Source: Datisca glomerata (Eukaryota > Streptophyta > Magnoliopsida > Cucurbitales > Datiscaceae). From it: DNA of 64,000 nucleotides. Below the pieces are notes generated by a model. That model had not been told where the DNA came from and ran no database searches. It was given only the letters and a program-made list of their open reading frames with translations. Position numbers and translations under genes: made by a program. The stretch lies in contig QANY01005643.1 in the NCBI GenBank assembly GCA_003255025.1, positions 1-64,000 on the forward strand, in the 5' to 3' direction. Shown here in pieces: positions 46,391 to 58,460 of the stretch (positions are counted from its first letter, which is position 1; each line of letters starts with the position of its first letter).

Positions 46391-46596
46391 CGAGGTTTTT
46401 ATTGATTATGCATTTAAGACATTTTATCGCTTCCGCTATTTAATGATTAAGATTTCGATCATGGATAAGTTTAATGCTTCTGCTGTTTAAGATCGAGGTT
46501 TTTATTGATTATGCATTTAAGACATTTTATCGCTTCCGCTATTTAATGATTAAGATTTCGATCATGGATAAGTTTAATGCTTCCGCTGTTTAAGAT
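46391..46596 (+). repeat. 103-bp tandem duplication
   Basis: Two units (46391-46493 and 46494-46596) are nearly identical (one visible difference, cttctgctg against cttccgctg). The near identity contrasts with the strong decay of the surrounding LTR and suggests a recent duplication. Confidence 0.88.
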
Positions 46597-46732
46597 CAAG
46601 GTTTTTCTATCATGGGTGAATTAAGATTTTCAATTTGAGATTTTTTTTCAAGATTAGGATTGGTATCGAATTGAAGATTTCGAAATTGTGAAATTACATA
46701 TATGTTTAACTTTCAAAAATTAGGGCGTTACA

Positions 46733-48714
46733 GTTTTGTAGCGAATGATGTGAATGCGCTAATATAATGTGGGGTGGATGACCTGAACTAATGCTTCCTG
46801 CTAACAGGGTTGTGAAGGAGCATATAAAAACGAGCGGCTTAACGATTTTTTGGTACATACATTTTTCTATGATGTGTGATTAAGCATTGATAATCTAAAT
46901 AAATTGTAATGGCAAATAAGAGTAACATTAGACAACTTCGTACTAGCTTAAGTTGAGATGGACAGAACAAAATTCGTTTGAAGCAAAATTGGCCATTGAA
47001 TTTTTTATAAGCACCATTTTAAAGCTTTACATTACGTTTATTTCTTTTAGTAATAACAAGAATATGTTTGAAATTCAGTATATAGTATTAGGTAGTAGCT
47101 TGTATTTATAATTATTATTTTTCAGGAGCTATTTTTACATATTATTTCTATAACATACTCATTCTTTTGCAAGAATCCTCTGTTTTTTTTTGGCATTTAC
47201 CAAAAGGTCCGATCTGGTCTGTGCCACCTTATGCGGGTCTGGTTCGAAGCTTGGAAAGGACCGTGTGTCAGCCCACTAGATCAGCCCGGATCAGTTCCAT
47301 ATAGTCCAAGCTGGTCCGACTGAGATCACGGGCACATAATATTTCTAACTCTTTTTACACTTGTAATATCTAACTTTTTTATATACGTGAAACATAGTTA
47401 TTTTTATTTTTACTTTATTTACTTTTATAATTTAAGAAAATTTTATATTCTAATTTTAATTTAGTTTATGAAATATAAATAATTTAAATTTCATAACTAA
47501 AAAATATGCACTCAAAATTATTTATTTTCTATGTTCACATCTAAAAAGAGTTAGAAATATTATCATATTTACAAAAAAAACTGCTAACAACTCTTATAGT
47601 TTGTTTAAATGTGATATTGACACATTTTAATTTAAAAAATAACAAATAAGTTTATTCTATTAAATATTTGTTAGTTTAGATGTGAACATAGAATATTCTC
47701 CCAATAAACAGTCCTACCCAACCATTTTTCTTTCCTGAAATATAAGGCGACTGTGAGTTTTTTATTTTTTTTTTTGCATTTAGATGAATTCTAGTTTGAA
47801 CATTAAAAATAATTGATTTTAGCATTTCAGAATTGAGAATAAAACGAGGGGTAATTTTATTGTTTACATATTATTTAAAAGATATTAGTTTAAAATTCAT
47901 CTATTCTGAGTTTTCTTGTTAATAAAACCTAACATGAAGCGGTGTTATTGGTAAATTAGAGAAATATATGTATCATTTAAGCAAATTACAAATAATGTTA
48001 GAAAGTTTTTCTCGTTTTAAAATGACAAAGTTTTCATTTATACTTTATATATTTAAATATGCAAAGTATTGGAAAAATTTAGAAAACTAATTTATAGATA
48101 TTATTTTCTCCAATAGGACAAGCTATAGGACAGTCCAATTAGAAGACATAATATGAGTTCTAATGATTTATATGCGCCGAAACAAAAAAGTAAAAAATCA
48201 CTTAACATAAGCAGTGAATTTTTTCTTTATCGCCACAATTTCTCCTCAATACATGTCCTTATACTTATTAATTACATCTTAAGCGTATACAGGCTTAGGG
48301 ACAATACTACATTATTATATTAATTATTCATAATTGACCATCTATAGAATATAGAAATGTGGCTAAGAGTGGAGAAATATTTTTAGACATCAATTGCCCT
48401 CATTATTTCCTGAAATTCCTTAATCTCCTTCATAAATATTAACATTAAATATTAATCATTTTAAATTAAATGATTAATAAAACTTTTAAATTTTTAGACA
48501 ATATCATTAGTCCTATATATCAATGAGGATTAATGGGGATAAATATTTTTAGACTTTTTTGTCCAACTAATTTTAATTTAATTCTAATTTTACGACCATA
48601 ATATTGATCAAGACATTAAATTGAAACGTTTACTAACTTCTTTATGTCAAAATTAAATAGTTAGTGACATTACTTATTTTATTAGATGCATACATCAAAT
48701 TCATATATTAATTT

Positions 48715-48747
<33 letters not shown>

Positions 48748-49799
48748 ATCATATATGTATAAAGCAATATATTTGGATTCTATAAGGTATAACCAAATAA
48801 AATATATATCATAATATATGGTAATGCTCATAGAGTTTGTAAATTACATTTAATTAATATTATGCCCTAGAGTCCAGTTAATCGCCAATAATCATGTTAG
48901 ACATTCATGCTAGATATTGTAAAATATTTAAATCAAAATCTCGGGAACAATAAAAATCACGAAAGATATACTCTATAAGTTGTTTTTCATCTTAATACAT
49001 TTAATTAAATAGTAGAATGAACAAAATTTTATATGCTTTTACATGTTTTTAAGCCTTATTTATATTTATTGAGACACTCTGATTTTTAATCACGATAACT
49101 TATTTAGTTGATAATAATTTTTTAAATATATAATCTAAAAAAGGGTTTAACACATGCAGTGCGTGACTATCTACTAGTATTATAAAACGGGCCTAAAGGA
49201 AATAAACTTTTGATTCTCTTTTTTACCCTTTAAGTTTTCTTAAAATATAGTACAATTTAGGGATTTCACTTTGTCATTTAATCTAATGAGTATAATGAAA
49301 TTAAAATTTTTTATTTAAATAATAGTTTGTTTATATATAATATTTTACAATTAGAAAGCGCAAATATATATAAAGATGAATTTCAATGAATTTTGATATT
49401 ATTTTTAAGTCAACATAAAAATATTCATTAGATATTTGTAAAATTAAATATTATGTAATATTTATGTTATTGAAATATGAAAATTCATATAAATAAGTTG
49501 GGAGAATTATTTTCGAATAAGATAAATTATCTTTTAATATAATAAAATCTGAAAAATTGACGAATAATCATTTTGTATATTATTCAAATAATAATGATAT
49601 ATTGTACAATTTCAACACTATGATAAACAAGTGAATTGTTTATTAGTATTACTATTGTTACTTTTAATTTAGATTTACAAGTAATTTCAAAAATAATATT
49701 TACTTCAAATTTTAATATTAATTTTAAATTCTACAGTTTCAATAAAAAATTCAAATGCTACATGTATTATAAATTACTTTAACACGTGCAAAACTAGTC
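46733..49799. other. AT-rich intergenic DNA, no gene seen
   Basis: I see no coding sequence. A GC-richer island (47205-47335) of ggtccgatctggtctg-like sequence and an AT microsatellite (48718-48748) are the only distinct features. Confidence 0.5.
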
Positions 49800-50240
49800 T
49801 TAATAAGATCTCTCTCCAACATAATTACCAAGAGGATCATAGTTACATCCGATAAATGCACCTCCATTATTACATTTAACTGTAGCACATTCTAATCGGA
49901 CAGAGTTTCGCCAAACCATCTGAGTATAATGCCCGCACCCTCCACCAATACATGAATTCGTGTTATAATCATAATTTGGTTTCTCACCTACCCACAGGCT
50001 CACCGCATTGGTGCCAGAAAGGTCACTATAGCTCCAGGCAAGGTTCTCGCCATACGGTCCACCGGAGTGCACAAGTTGACAGTCATCCATGCGTGAATTG
50101 ACATAGTTTTGAGCATAATTGGCTAGAGTCTTGTCCCATGTTATGGGTCCAACACCCACTTGTGCTCTAGCTTTGTTGTGGGAGTTCACATAGTCTTGAG
50201 ATGAGTCTTGGGCGTGGGACAGATTGAGAATATTCTTGAA
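49800..50240 (-). pseudogene. PR-1-like (CAP superfamily) copy 2, signal peptide truncated
   Basis: Plant PR-1 proteins are small secreted CAP proteins induced by infection; sterol binding is reported for the family. This copy has almost the whole CAP domain: [37 protein letters not shown], the CAP1 motif [26 protein letters not shown] and the CAP2 end GNYVGERSY, with the usual Cys and His residues. It lacks a start: the upstream codons [16 protein letters not shown] are only the end of a signal peptide, joined directly to the C-terminal part of copy 1. No ATG is available in frame before the domain. Confidence 0.85.
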
Positions 50241-50640
50241 ATAACTTTACCACACCCTACTTGGACAGGAGTTTCGCCATACAACCTGAGTATAGTGTCC
50301 ACACTCCACCAACACACGAATTAGAGTTGTAATCGTAATTTTGTTTCTCTCCTACCCACATGTTCACCGCATCAGTGCCAGAAAGGCCAATGGAGCTCCA
50401 CGCAAGGTTCTCGTCGTATGGTCCACGAAAGTGAGGGAGTTGGCTGTCAGACTCTTGTGAATCGACATAATTCTGAGCGTTATTGGCTAGATTGTTGTCC
50501 CATGTTATGGTTTCAACACCCGCTTGTGCTCTAGCTGCGTTGTGTGGATTCACATAGTCTTGAGGTGAGTCTTGGGCATGGGACAAATTGAGAATGGTTA
50601 AAGCCATGAGAGAAACTATGACTAACGAGATCTTAATCAT
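50241..50640 (-). pseudogene. PR-1-like (CAP superfamily) copy 1, C-terminus truncated
   Basis: It begins with a good signal peptide (MIKISLVIVSLMALTILN to SHA/QDS). The CAP domain follows: HNAARAQAGVETITWDNNLA, RGPYDENLAWSS (Asp instead of the usual Gly before ENLAW) and NYDYNSNSCVGG. A frameshift near 50305 turns the CGHYTQVVWRNS motif into VWTLYSGCMAKLLSK. In the right frame the sequence reaches VQVGCGKV and then jumps into the signal peptide of copy 2, so the CNYDP and CAP2 parts are lost. The ATG at 50638-50640 fits the TATA box 75-85 bases upstream. Confidence 0.87.
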
Positions 50641-50715
50641 GTTTTTTTGGGATGGGAATATTGGAAAATAAAACTGTGGGGTGTGATTGAAAAACCCGCC
50701 GGTGTTATGTTATGG

Positions 50716-50724
50716 TATATATAG
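50716..50724 (-). promoter_or_regulatory. TATA box of PR-1-like copy 1
   Basis: tatatatag on the plus strand (ctatatata on the coding strand) lies about 75-85 bp before the ATG. The spacing suits a plant promoter with a short leader. Confidence 0.6.
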
Positions 50725-51209
50725 CAAAAATGGTGTGGAAAATTCAGCAACCTATGGGATCCAAGTCTCTTCCCCAAAAATAGGGTGAGAAGAAAACAAC
50801 CAAGTCGAAGAGAGTGATGTTATTTTTTTAACAATGCGTGTCGGTGGCTTACGCATGCTACTAGGCCTATAAAACTCGTACCATGTATAATTAGAATTTC
50901 CTTAAATGTGTCAGTGTATATTGGTGGCTTTAACACAATGGCATGACCCTAAAGAATTATTTTGAACCAAGAATATTCAAACTCAAAGACATAGAAGTGA
51001 GCCTACATCTAATTCAACTAAACCCTTAAAGTTGTCATGTATTTTTATTTCATCTAAACCATTCATATTTAATGAAATTAACATTTAAGTTAGATATTAT
51101 CATATTAATATATGAAAAAAATTAGTTCAAGATTAAAAGAGTCAGAGATTCAAACAATTCACATTTTAGAATTTACGTAACATTTATAAGAAGTGTTTAA
51201 TTACGTAAA
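50725..51209. other. Upstream region of the PR-1 pair, no gene seen
   Basis: AT-rich sequence without coding potential. I could not identify firm regulatory elements such as W-box clusters. Confidence 0.4.
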
Positions 51210-52088
51210 TGTTTAATTATGTAACTGAACAGGTAAAAAATACTCATTACCATGTGGACAAAGATAGCTGATCAAAGAACCGACGAAAAGTAATGGGAAA
51301 ATGGGAACGGGACCGAAGTCATGAGATACCCATAAAATGAATAAAGAATGACCGCGCACCCTTGGAAAGCGGTAAAGAATACGAGAACGGAAAGGAGCGC
51401 AGAATGGGAAAAGTAGACTGGTCAACGGGAAAACGTTGACGGAGGACCCACACCTTCGAGAACGGGTAAAGACTGACAAGACTCGCACCTCTGAAACAAG
51501 AAAAGGAACCTGAGACTCATAGAATTACCCCGAATGGGAAAGGCACTCGCTAAAGTGTGCGAAAACAAGGAAGGAATGATCAGAAGAAGAGCGAGAACAT
51601 GTAAAAGGGATCCGGAATGACGATCAAATGAGAGTGATTAATTGAGTAGTTGAATGACTCGGACGAGATAGGATGGCAGGCCACCAAGTGGCTACTACCA
51701 AGTGGCTATCACAAAAAATCATCAAGTGACTGTGACTGATTGGCGGGTGAAAGAGACATATGAGAAATGAAGAAGGGAAAGGGGCCCATACCTAATAGAG
51801 TGATCCCCACGAGCGGGTGTAATCCCTAGGCATAATGAGTGCCTCTGAGACCATAGGGGAGATAATCATTCCTCTCTATTTTTACTATTATTTTAATCAA
51901 CTCAAGTAATTTAGGAAGCCTATATAAGGCCAGTGTATTAAAGGAAATACACACTAAATACAACAAAAACAAATACAACTCAGAGCATTTACTCCTTGCA
52001 TCCTCATTTTCTTAAACTCTATCTATCTCATTAATACTTATATAAATCAATTGTTATCAATATTTTTCCATTTGATCCTTGATTAACA
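51210..52088 (+). repeat. 5' LTR of the Tat-like remnant
   Basis: The left end is uncertain (TGTTTAAT at 51194 or 51210). It contains a purine-rich part (51280-51640), repeated accaagtggctat motifs (51683-51710) and tatataaggc at 51921, followed by a leader. It ends gattaaca at 52088. Confidence 0.65.
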
Positions 52089-52167
52089 AAAAAAAATCAT
52101 TTTACGTTTTGGTGCTTTCATTGAGAGTAAGAAGAAACCTCAAAGATACTCTCCAGAAAACCAAACC

Positions 52168-53580
52168 ATGCCTCGAACCAGGTCGAACACCGCCCTTAAC
52201 AAAGGAGACGTTAATGAGGAGGAACAAGCCAATCACCCTGCTCCCCTAGTTGAGATGCTTCGGGCTATCCTGAGCCGAATGCAAGAGATAGAACAATGAA
52301 ATGATGAAACGCTGCACAACACGAGGTAAACGATGCAGGATCAGATTGCTGCATTGTAACGGGACCTTGCACAGACACATGCAGAAGTCAGTCAGCACAA
52401 TAACCGTGAGGAAAGGGAGAACCACTAAGAAGGGGCGGACACGAAGCTAGACGGGAAGAAGACAATGAGAACAATATGAACGTGCAGAATAAAGACGGGG
52501 AAGTTCAGTCCAAGGAACACGGAAAGGAGGAGGCAGCCAACCAAAATTCATGACGGAAGCTACCATGGAGTAGGTGATGGAACAAAAGAATCTGGGAAAC
52601 ACGGGAAAAACCGACCTGGAATCACTCATTAGAACTCCATTAAGACTGAAAATCTTAGTCGCCCCAATTCTGAGGAAGTTCGTGGCACCTAAATTCAAAT
52701 GTTATGAAGGAAAATCTGACATTGTAGATTATCTCAGACTGTTCAAGCAAGTCATGGCATTATACCAACATGAAGGCGCTTTAATGTGCAGGATATTCCC
52801 TATAAGTCTAGACGGGACTGCACTTATATGGTATTATTCCCTCCCTACTCAATCTATTACTAACTTTACGGTCATGTCCATTGTCTTCTTAGTATAGTAC
52901 TCTACTTACCGAGTAGTAATGGAGGACTCAGACTACCTTCTGACAATATCTACCCAGAAGAAAAAATAAACACTTCGAGAATACACTCATAGATTCAAAG
53001 AGGAGATGGTCAAGGTGGAAAGCTATGATGACAAAGTAGCATGACTGGCTTTTAGGCGGGGGCTAGATCCGAAATCAGCCTTCTTTGAAGATTTATCAAA
53101 GATAAAAACCTTTTACCCTAGTAGAGATTTTCCAAAGAACGCAAGCATACATCACATTGGAAGAAGAAAAGAAAATTTTATTAAAACAGGGGGGACGGCG
53201 GATTAATGAGCCAAAGAAAGAAGAAAGAGCTCAAGTGCAGGCAGAAAGCAGAATCAGAGAACAGAAAAAGAAAGTGAGTAGGGAGACAACAAGCGGAGCA
53301 GAACTATTACTCAAAGGAGATACGCGGATGGCATCCATCCTAGAGAGAAAGTATACACCCCGTTGACTGTCTCAATAAACCAAGTCTTTGAGATGATAAA
53401 GACAAACTTTGGTTGAAAAGGCTGGCCCCGCTTACAATGGAGCCAAACCACACGGAAAAGATAAATATTGCTCATTCCATAGGAGCAACAGACATTTCAC
53501 AAAAGATTGCTTCCAACTAAAAGATTATGTGGAGAAATTGGTAAGAGAACGATACCTTAATCAATTTATGAAGAGATAAG
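52168..53580 (+). pseudogene. Tat-like gag (broken)
   Basis: The ATG at 52168 begins MPRTRSNTALNKGDV. A coiled-coil-like part is interrupted by stops (about 52299 and later). The capsid core (52620-53160) reads APKFKCYEGKSDIVDYLRLF, CRIFPISLDGTALIWYYSLP and, after stops, LREYTHRFKEEMVKVESYDD and LAFRRGLDPKSAFFEDLSK. A zinc-finger-like YCSFHRSNRHFTKDCFQLKD follows near 53470. Many stops and a frameshift near 53150 make it inactive. Confidence 0.78.
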
Positions 53581-53789
53581 AACTGAAGTAGGAAGTTTAA
53601 AGGGAGGTCTATGATGGAGAAAAAAAGGATAACGGGGAATGAACGAGAAGCAGCCACTCCGAATAGTCGACACCATCATCGCATTAACTGAACATGAGGG
53701 GACAACCAGGATGGAAAGGAAAGTGTAAATCAAAAGACCACTATTGGAAGGAAGCTGGAAACAGGGAAGTACCGCCAAAGAAAGCGGGA

Positions 53790-54130
53790 ATCCCCTGCTC
53801 ATTTTTTATGACATGGACTTGGAGTATGATGGGCGCTATAACGACGCCCTTCTCATCTAAATACAGGTAGGAAATTGTCTACTGAGAAGGGTGCTAATTG
53901 ATGATGGGAATGCCATTAATATTCTTCATCGGTCAACGCTTGAAAATATGTCTATGGTGGAATGACAATTACAAGGCCCCCCGCAGCCGCTAGTAGGTTT
54001 CAACAGGACTGTGAGCTACTCAGAAGTGTTGATCAACCTTCTAGTTAGTGCAGAACCATTCAATTACCTCACCGAGTTCGTGGCGCTGGACACGTCAACT
54101 CCTTACGATGCTATTTTGAGAAAAAACTAG
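53790..54130 (+). pseudogene. Tat-like protease remnant
   Basis: DMDLEYDGRYNDALLI is followed by RRVLIDDGNAINILHRSTLE (active-site region, with DDG instead of DTG or DSG) and PLVGFN. It ends with TEFVALDTSTPYDAILRKN. This is the usual Tat protease order. Several stops are present, and the sequence becomes unrelated after 54130. Confidence 0.72.
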
Positions 54131-55540
54131 GAACATAAGATGAAGGCAATGTCGTTCACCTACTATCAAGTGCTGAAATATCCATGCAATCAAAACTTCA
54201 TAAGATTATATTCTACCAACTTTATACTCTCAAAATATCATATTACTTACGTCCTCAAGTCTCATTCCTTCTTTGGATGTAGATGGAACCTTGAAGTGTC
54301 TAGAAACATTAGTAAGGAATGATAAAGGATAACAACTGTTAATCCCAAGTATGAATAATGGGAAACAACTAACACAATATCAAGTCTTGATTTCTCTTAT
54401 CAATGCATTTTCTGTCCAATGGCACTCTCCTATTTTGTGGGATGCAAGACCTCGATGGAGGTATGTAATTCTATTGAAAGAAGACTTTCATAAATCTCAG
54501 GATCAAAATATTTTGCAATTGAAGTCAAAGATACACATTGTATGTAAAACATGTATATATGTACAAATTTCATGTACCAATAGACTAAAATATAGCCCTC
54601 GACAATACTGAGGGTTGTACCGCAGTCTAACCCATTATGTCGTATTTTTATTTTGTCTTGCAAACTCAAACTTCTCTCGTCACTATTACAAAATAGGTTT
54701 TTTGACAATCCTTATAAAAAGGATGATGTTCTAAATTTATGTGTCATACAAATTGACCAGCATTTTTTTAATATTCGGGCATTCAATTTTTATGACGATG
54801 AAGGTTTTTCATAAATATACCATTTTTTACATAAATATACCATTTTTTATGATAGGGAGACATTCCCCCAAATGGTAGAATGACTATACTCCATGTATGA
54901 AAATAACTAAATTGTATGTAAGTTGAAGATATGTTACTTTGGAGAATATTGTTACTCTATTTTATTTAAGCACCTTAAATTTCATGTGTATTGTTAGTTT
55001 TCATACTAACATTGATGAACAAATTTAATTTGAACTTTTAAGTATTTGTACACATACTAGACTGCAAAATATTCTTATTTTTCTTGAACACACAATAAAT
55101 ATTTTCTAAGTTTAATACATTCTTTTAATTTTTTAGTGAACTGCATATGAGAATTGCAACGAAAAGTGATAGACTACTTAAGATTTCAAAAAGCTTTCAT
55201 GGATAACTTGGTTACAAGTCCATGCTACTTGGACGGATGGCTAGTCTATATCCTTAACTACTTAACTGAATACATAGCATGGTGTGGGTTATATGACATA
55301 TATGCTTGGATCGTGGCATGTGCTTAGCTTGTACACATGTATAGGCAGTTGGGTGTGGATCATGTGTCATGCATGTGTACATGAGTGGTGTAATAGTGTC
55401 AAAAATGGTTTCTCTAACGTTGGCAAATCTACCAGATTTGAATAAATTTGATCTGATCCAACTGAAAAGTGTAACTTTGAAACAAAAAATAAATTTTGCA
55501 TTTTTCATACCTGATCTGGGTCATTTAAATCTGGTTGGAT
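54131..55540. other. Unassigned DNA, possible DNA-transposon end
   Basis: No gene recognised. cactattacaaaatagg at about 54680 resembles a CACTA-type terminus and is followed by a tandem pair of cataaatataccatttttta (about 54808-54850). No second end was found. Confidence 0.35.
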
Positions 55541-56110
55541 GACCTGCATGCAATTACATTAACTTTGTCAAATTTATCGTGCCATTATTTTGGTGCTTGT
55601 TTCAATCCATAGAGAGACTTAATTAGTCTACGGACTTTTCTCTCTTGTCCAGGAACAATGAATCCTTATGATTGTTCCATGTATACTTCTTCATCTAATT
55701 CACCAGTTAAGAAAGTAGTCTTAACATCCATTTGATGTATTTCTAGACCATTTAATGATGTAATGACAATTAACATACAAATGGATGTAATTCTCATAAC
55801 TAGTGAATAAGTGTAAAAATAATCCAAGCTTTCTCGTTGCTTGTAGCCTTTAGCAACAAGTCTTGCTTTGTAATTATCGATTGATCCATCTGCCTTCATT
55901 TTTTTTTTAAATCCACTTACACCCTAATAGTTTATTTCCTGGTTGAAGTTCAACCAGTTCCCAGGTGTGATTTTGCATGATGGATTCAATTTCACTATTG
56001 ACAGCTTCTTTCTAATATGAAGCTTCAAGAGATGCCATTGCCTCTTTAAAACTTTTAGGTTCATTTTCTAACAAATAAGTCAGAAAATCAGGCCCAAATG
56101 ACTTGTTTAT
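55541..56110 (-). pseudogene. Copia C reverse transcriptase N-terminal remnant
   Basis: The segment contains the pre-RT NNEEIESIMQN-like block, [40 protein letters not shown] and SLYGLKQAPK. These are copia RT N-terminal landmarks. The catalytic YVDD part is absent because the element ends here. Confidence 0.78.
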
Positions 56111-56499
56111 CTTTATCCTTTAACTACGTCTAGGCTCTTCCTTGTTTATGGAACCTGATTGTCACTAGACATAGTATGGTGAGATCTCTTTAGTGAACTT
56201 GATTCACTTGACATGTTATATGAAAATATATTCTCAAAGAATGAGGCATTCCTCGATTTTATTATTGTGTTAACATCCACATTTGGAATCTTAGGCTTAT
56301 GAACAAGAAACATATATGCACTACTGTTATCTGTGTAACTAATGAACACACTGTCAAGAGTTTTAGGTCATATCTTAACATGTTTAGGTTTAGGAATGGC
56401 GACCTTAGTTAAGAACCCCCACACTTTAAAATATTTAAAAGTAGGAGGTCGACCTTTCCATACTTCATATGGAATTATATGGGTCTTCTTATGCAGAAT

Positions 56500-57290
56500 T
56501 TTGTTGAGAATGTAATTTGCAAAAAGCAATGCTTCCCCCACAAACTTTAGGGTAATCCTGAACCGACTAACATTGCATTTATCATTTCTTTCAAAGTTTA
56601 ATTTTTACGCTCAACAAAACCATTAGACCAAGGTGAGTAAGAGGTAGTAGTCTAATGAATGATTCTATGTTCTGAGTGAAAGTGCTCAAAAGGTGAATCA
56701 TATTCACCACCTCTATTGCTTCTTAACACCTTAATCTTTTTGCTAAGCCGATTTTCAACTTCAGTTTTATAGTGTTTAAACATTTCAATTGCCTCGTCTT
56801 TGCTTCTTAGCAAATAGATATAACAATATCGAGTGCAATCATCTATAAAAGCAATTAAGTACTTTTTACCACCTCTAGTCTGTATATATTTCAAATCACA
56901 AACTTCACTATGAATTAATTCTAGAGGTTCGATAGTTCTTTCTATTGATTAAAAATGTATTCTTGTCACCTTTGATTCCACACACATTTATGATTATTAT
57001 CAATTTCAAACTTAGGTACTAAGTCTAAATTGATTAACCTATTTAACATTTTATAATTTACATGGCCTAGTCTAGCATGTCATAAGTTAGAGGACCCAAC
57101 CATATAAGTAGAAGAAAAAATATTATTATTATTAATAAGTTGCAATACAACAACTATTACATTTAATTTAAAAAGCCCATCACACAAATATCCCTTCCCC
57201 ACATACATATCATTCTTACTGAGGACAAATTTATCAGATACAAAGACTAACTTAAAACCATTTTCGCTCAAAAGAGATCTAGACACTAAG
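56500..57290 (-). pseudogene. Copia C integrase remnant
   Basis: The part before the core (about 57280-56930) is decayed. The core reads LIAFIDDCTRYCYIYLLRSK, KTEVENRLSKKIKVLRSNRG (D of SDRGGEY changed to N) and, after a stop, YSPWSNGFVERKN. The first catalytic Asp lies near 56840. Confidence 0.75.
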
Positions 57291-57437
57291 TTTTTTTTGA
57301 ATATTTGGCATATGAAGAACGTTATTGAGAGTGACTTCTTTGCCAGATGTCATTTTAAGCACCACCTTTTCTTGTGCTTCAATCTTTGAGCTTGAAGAGT
57401 TTCTCATATACATTTTTTGTCCACTTTTTGCTTGTGT

Positions 57438-57528
57438 GTAAGTAGAAAACATTTTCTTGTTAGCATAAATATGACAAGTAGCTCCAGAACATTTCCTTGT
57501 TAGCACAAATATGACGAGTAACTCCAGT
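57438..57528 (-). repeat. Short tandem duplication in copia C
   Basis: Two copies of a segment containing ttgttagcataaatatgac and gtagctccag, 40-45 bp each, differ at a few bases. It duplicates part of the protease coding region. Confidence 0.7.
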
Positions 57529-58460
57529 GTCTACCTACCATTCCTTAGTATTTGCAACAAGCTTACATTCAGAAACCATAGCAGAAAGGTTAATGTCGGA
57601 TACGCCATTCAAAATATTGTCAATTTCAGTGACGTTGGCTTGAGCATTCTTTTTCTTGACGTTCTTAGGCTTTCGAGATTCCTTTGAGTGATGTCCTTGT
57701 CTTCTATAGTTGTAGCACTTGCTTTGAACTTCTTTCCATTGTCGTGTCCTTGACTTGGACCAACATTCAAAATCTTTCTCTTTTTGTTTGGTCTTTGTCC
57801 ATCCTCCACTATATTGACTTTTGATACCATGAGGTCTCCCACTTTTATTTTCAGACTCTCGATTGTCTTCTTCAGTCCTCAAACAGACTATTAGCTCTTC
57901 AAGTTTCATTTCTATACGTTTGTGCTTGAGATAATTTTTGAAATTTTTCCAAGATGGTGGTAATTTTTCAATTACTGCTCCTACTTGAAAGGATTGGCTA
58001 AGAGACATATTATCAGCATGTATCTCACACAAAATGACTTGAAGCTCTTAAACTTGGTTAATTACAGTATTTGAATCGATCATGTTGTATTCTAAAAATC
58101 GACCGACAATTTATTTCTTTACACTAGCATCTTCAGTTTTATAGCTCTTGTCTAAAGACTCTCAAAGTTTTTTTTGCCAATTTTACCGCACTGTAGATAT
58201 TACACAATATATATAATTTTCACAGAGAAAATCTGAATGCTTCAAAGCATCCACAACAGCAACTTTCTCTTTGTTAGTTTCTCATTTTTTAAGTACATGA
58301 GCCTCTTCGGTGAGAAATTTAGTCAAATTCAAAGTGGTGAGATAAAACAACATTTTCTGCTGCCATCGTTCAAAATTTACACCACAGAAATTTTCTGGTT
58401 TTTCCCCAAGGCTTACACCAATAGTAAGGATAGAGATATGATTGCCAGATGTAGCCATTT
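57480..58460 (-). pseudogene. Copia C gag and protease start
   Basis: gag probably starts with MATSGN at 58457 and contains the GEKPEKF block. After stops it has the core MSLSQSFQVGAVIEKLPPSW, NYLKHKRIEMKLEELIVCLR and a decayed zinc knuckle CYNYRRQGHHSKESRK (two Cys/His changed). Protease follows with a DTGVTRHICANKEMF-like sequence (normally DSGATRH) after a stop near 57535. Confidence 0.78.

Larger units (their letters stand above)
45171..46732 (+). repeat. Degraded chromovirus LTR, plus orientation
   Basis: The right end attagggcgttaca is the typical end of Del/Tekay-like LTRs. Going left, the order ccccatagttggttatg, tgcttactgagtatttt, and aaccttaag repeats mirrors the reverse complement of 21691-22500 in the nested chromovirus. 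The left boundary is uncertain and the 5' half of the LTR is missing or unrecognisable. No internal sequence follows, so it is a solo or truncated LTR. Confidence 0.62.
51210..54130 (+). mobile_element. Ty3/gypsy Tat-like remnant: 5' LTR, gag, protease
   Basis: An LTR of roughly 880 bp (about 51210-52088, end gattaaca) has a TATA box at 51921-51927. It is followed by a ttttggtgctttcattgag primer-binding region (about 52107-52125) found in some plant gypsy elements, then gag and protease remnants. Nothing of RT or later follows. The element is truncated near 54130 and no 3' LTR is in the window. Confidence 0.75.
55541..58460 (-). mobile_element. Ty1/copia remnant C (TNT1-94-like), no LTRs seen
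   Basis: The domain order on the minus strand is gag (58457-57535), protease (about 57530-57480), GAG-pre-integrase and integrase (57290-56520) and the start of RT (56100-55560). It is cut after SLYGLKQAPK-WHDKFD at about 55560. Many stops and frameshifts occur. It is clearly different from family A/B in sequence. Confidence 0.78.

Noticed and set aside
51213..51488. Minus-strand frame of 91 codons
   Set aside because: It lies in the LTR of the Tat-like remnant and has no domain.
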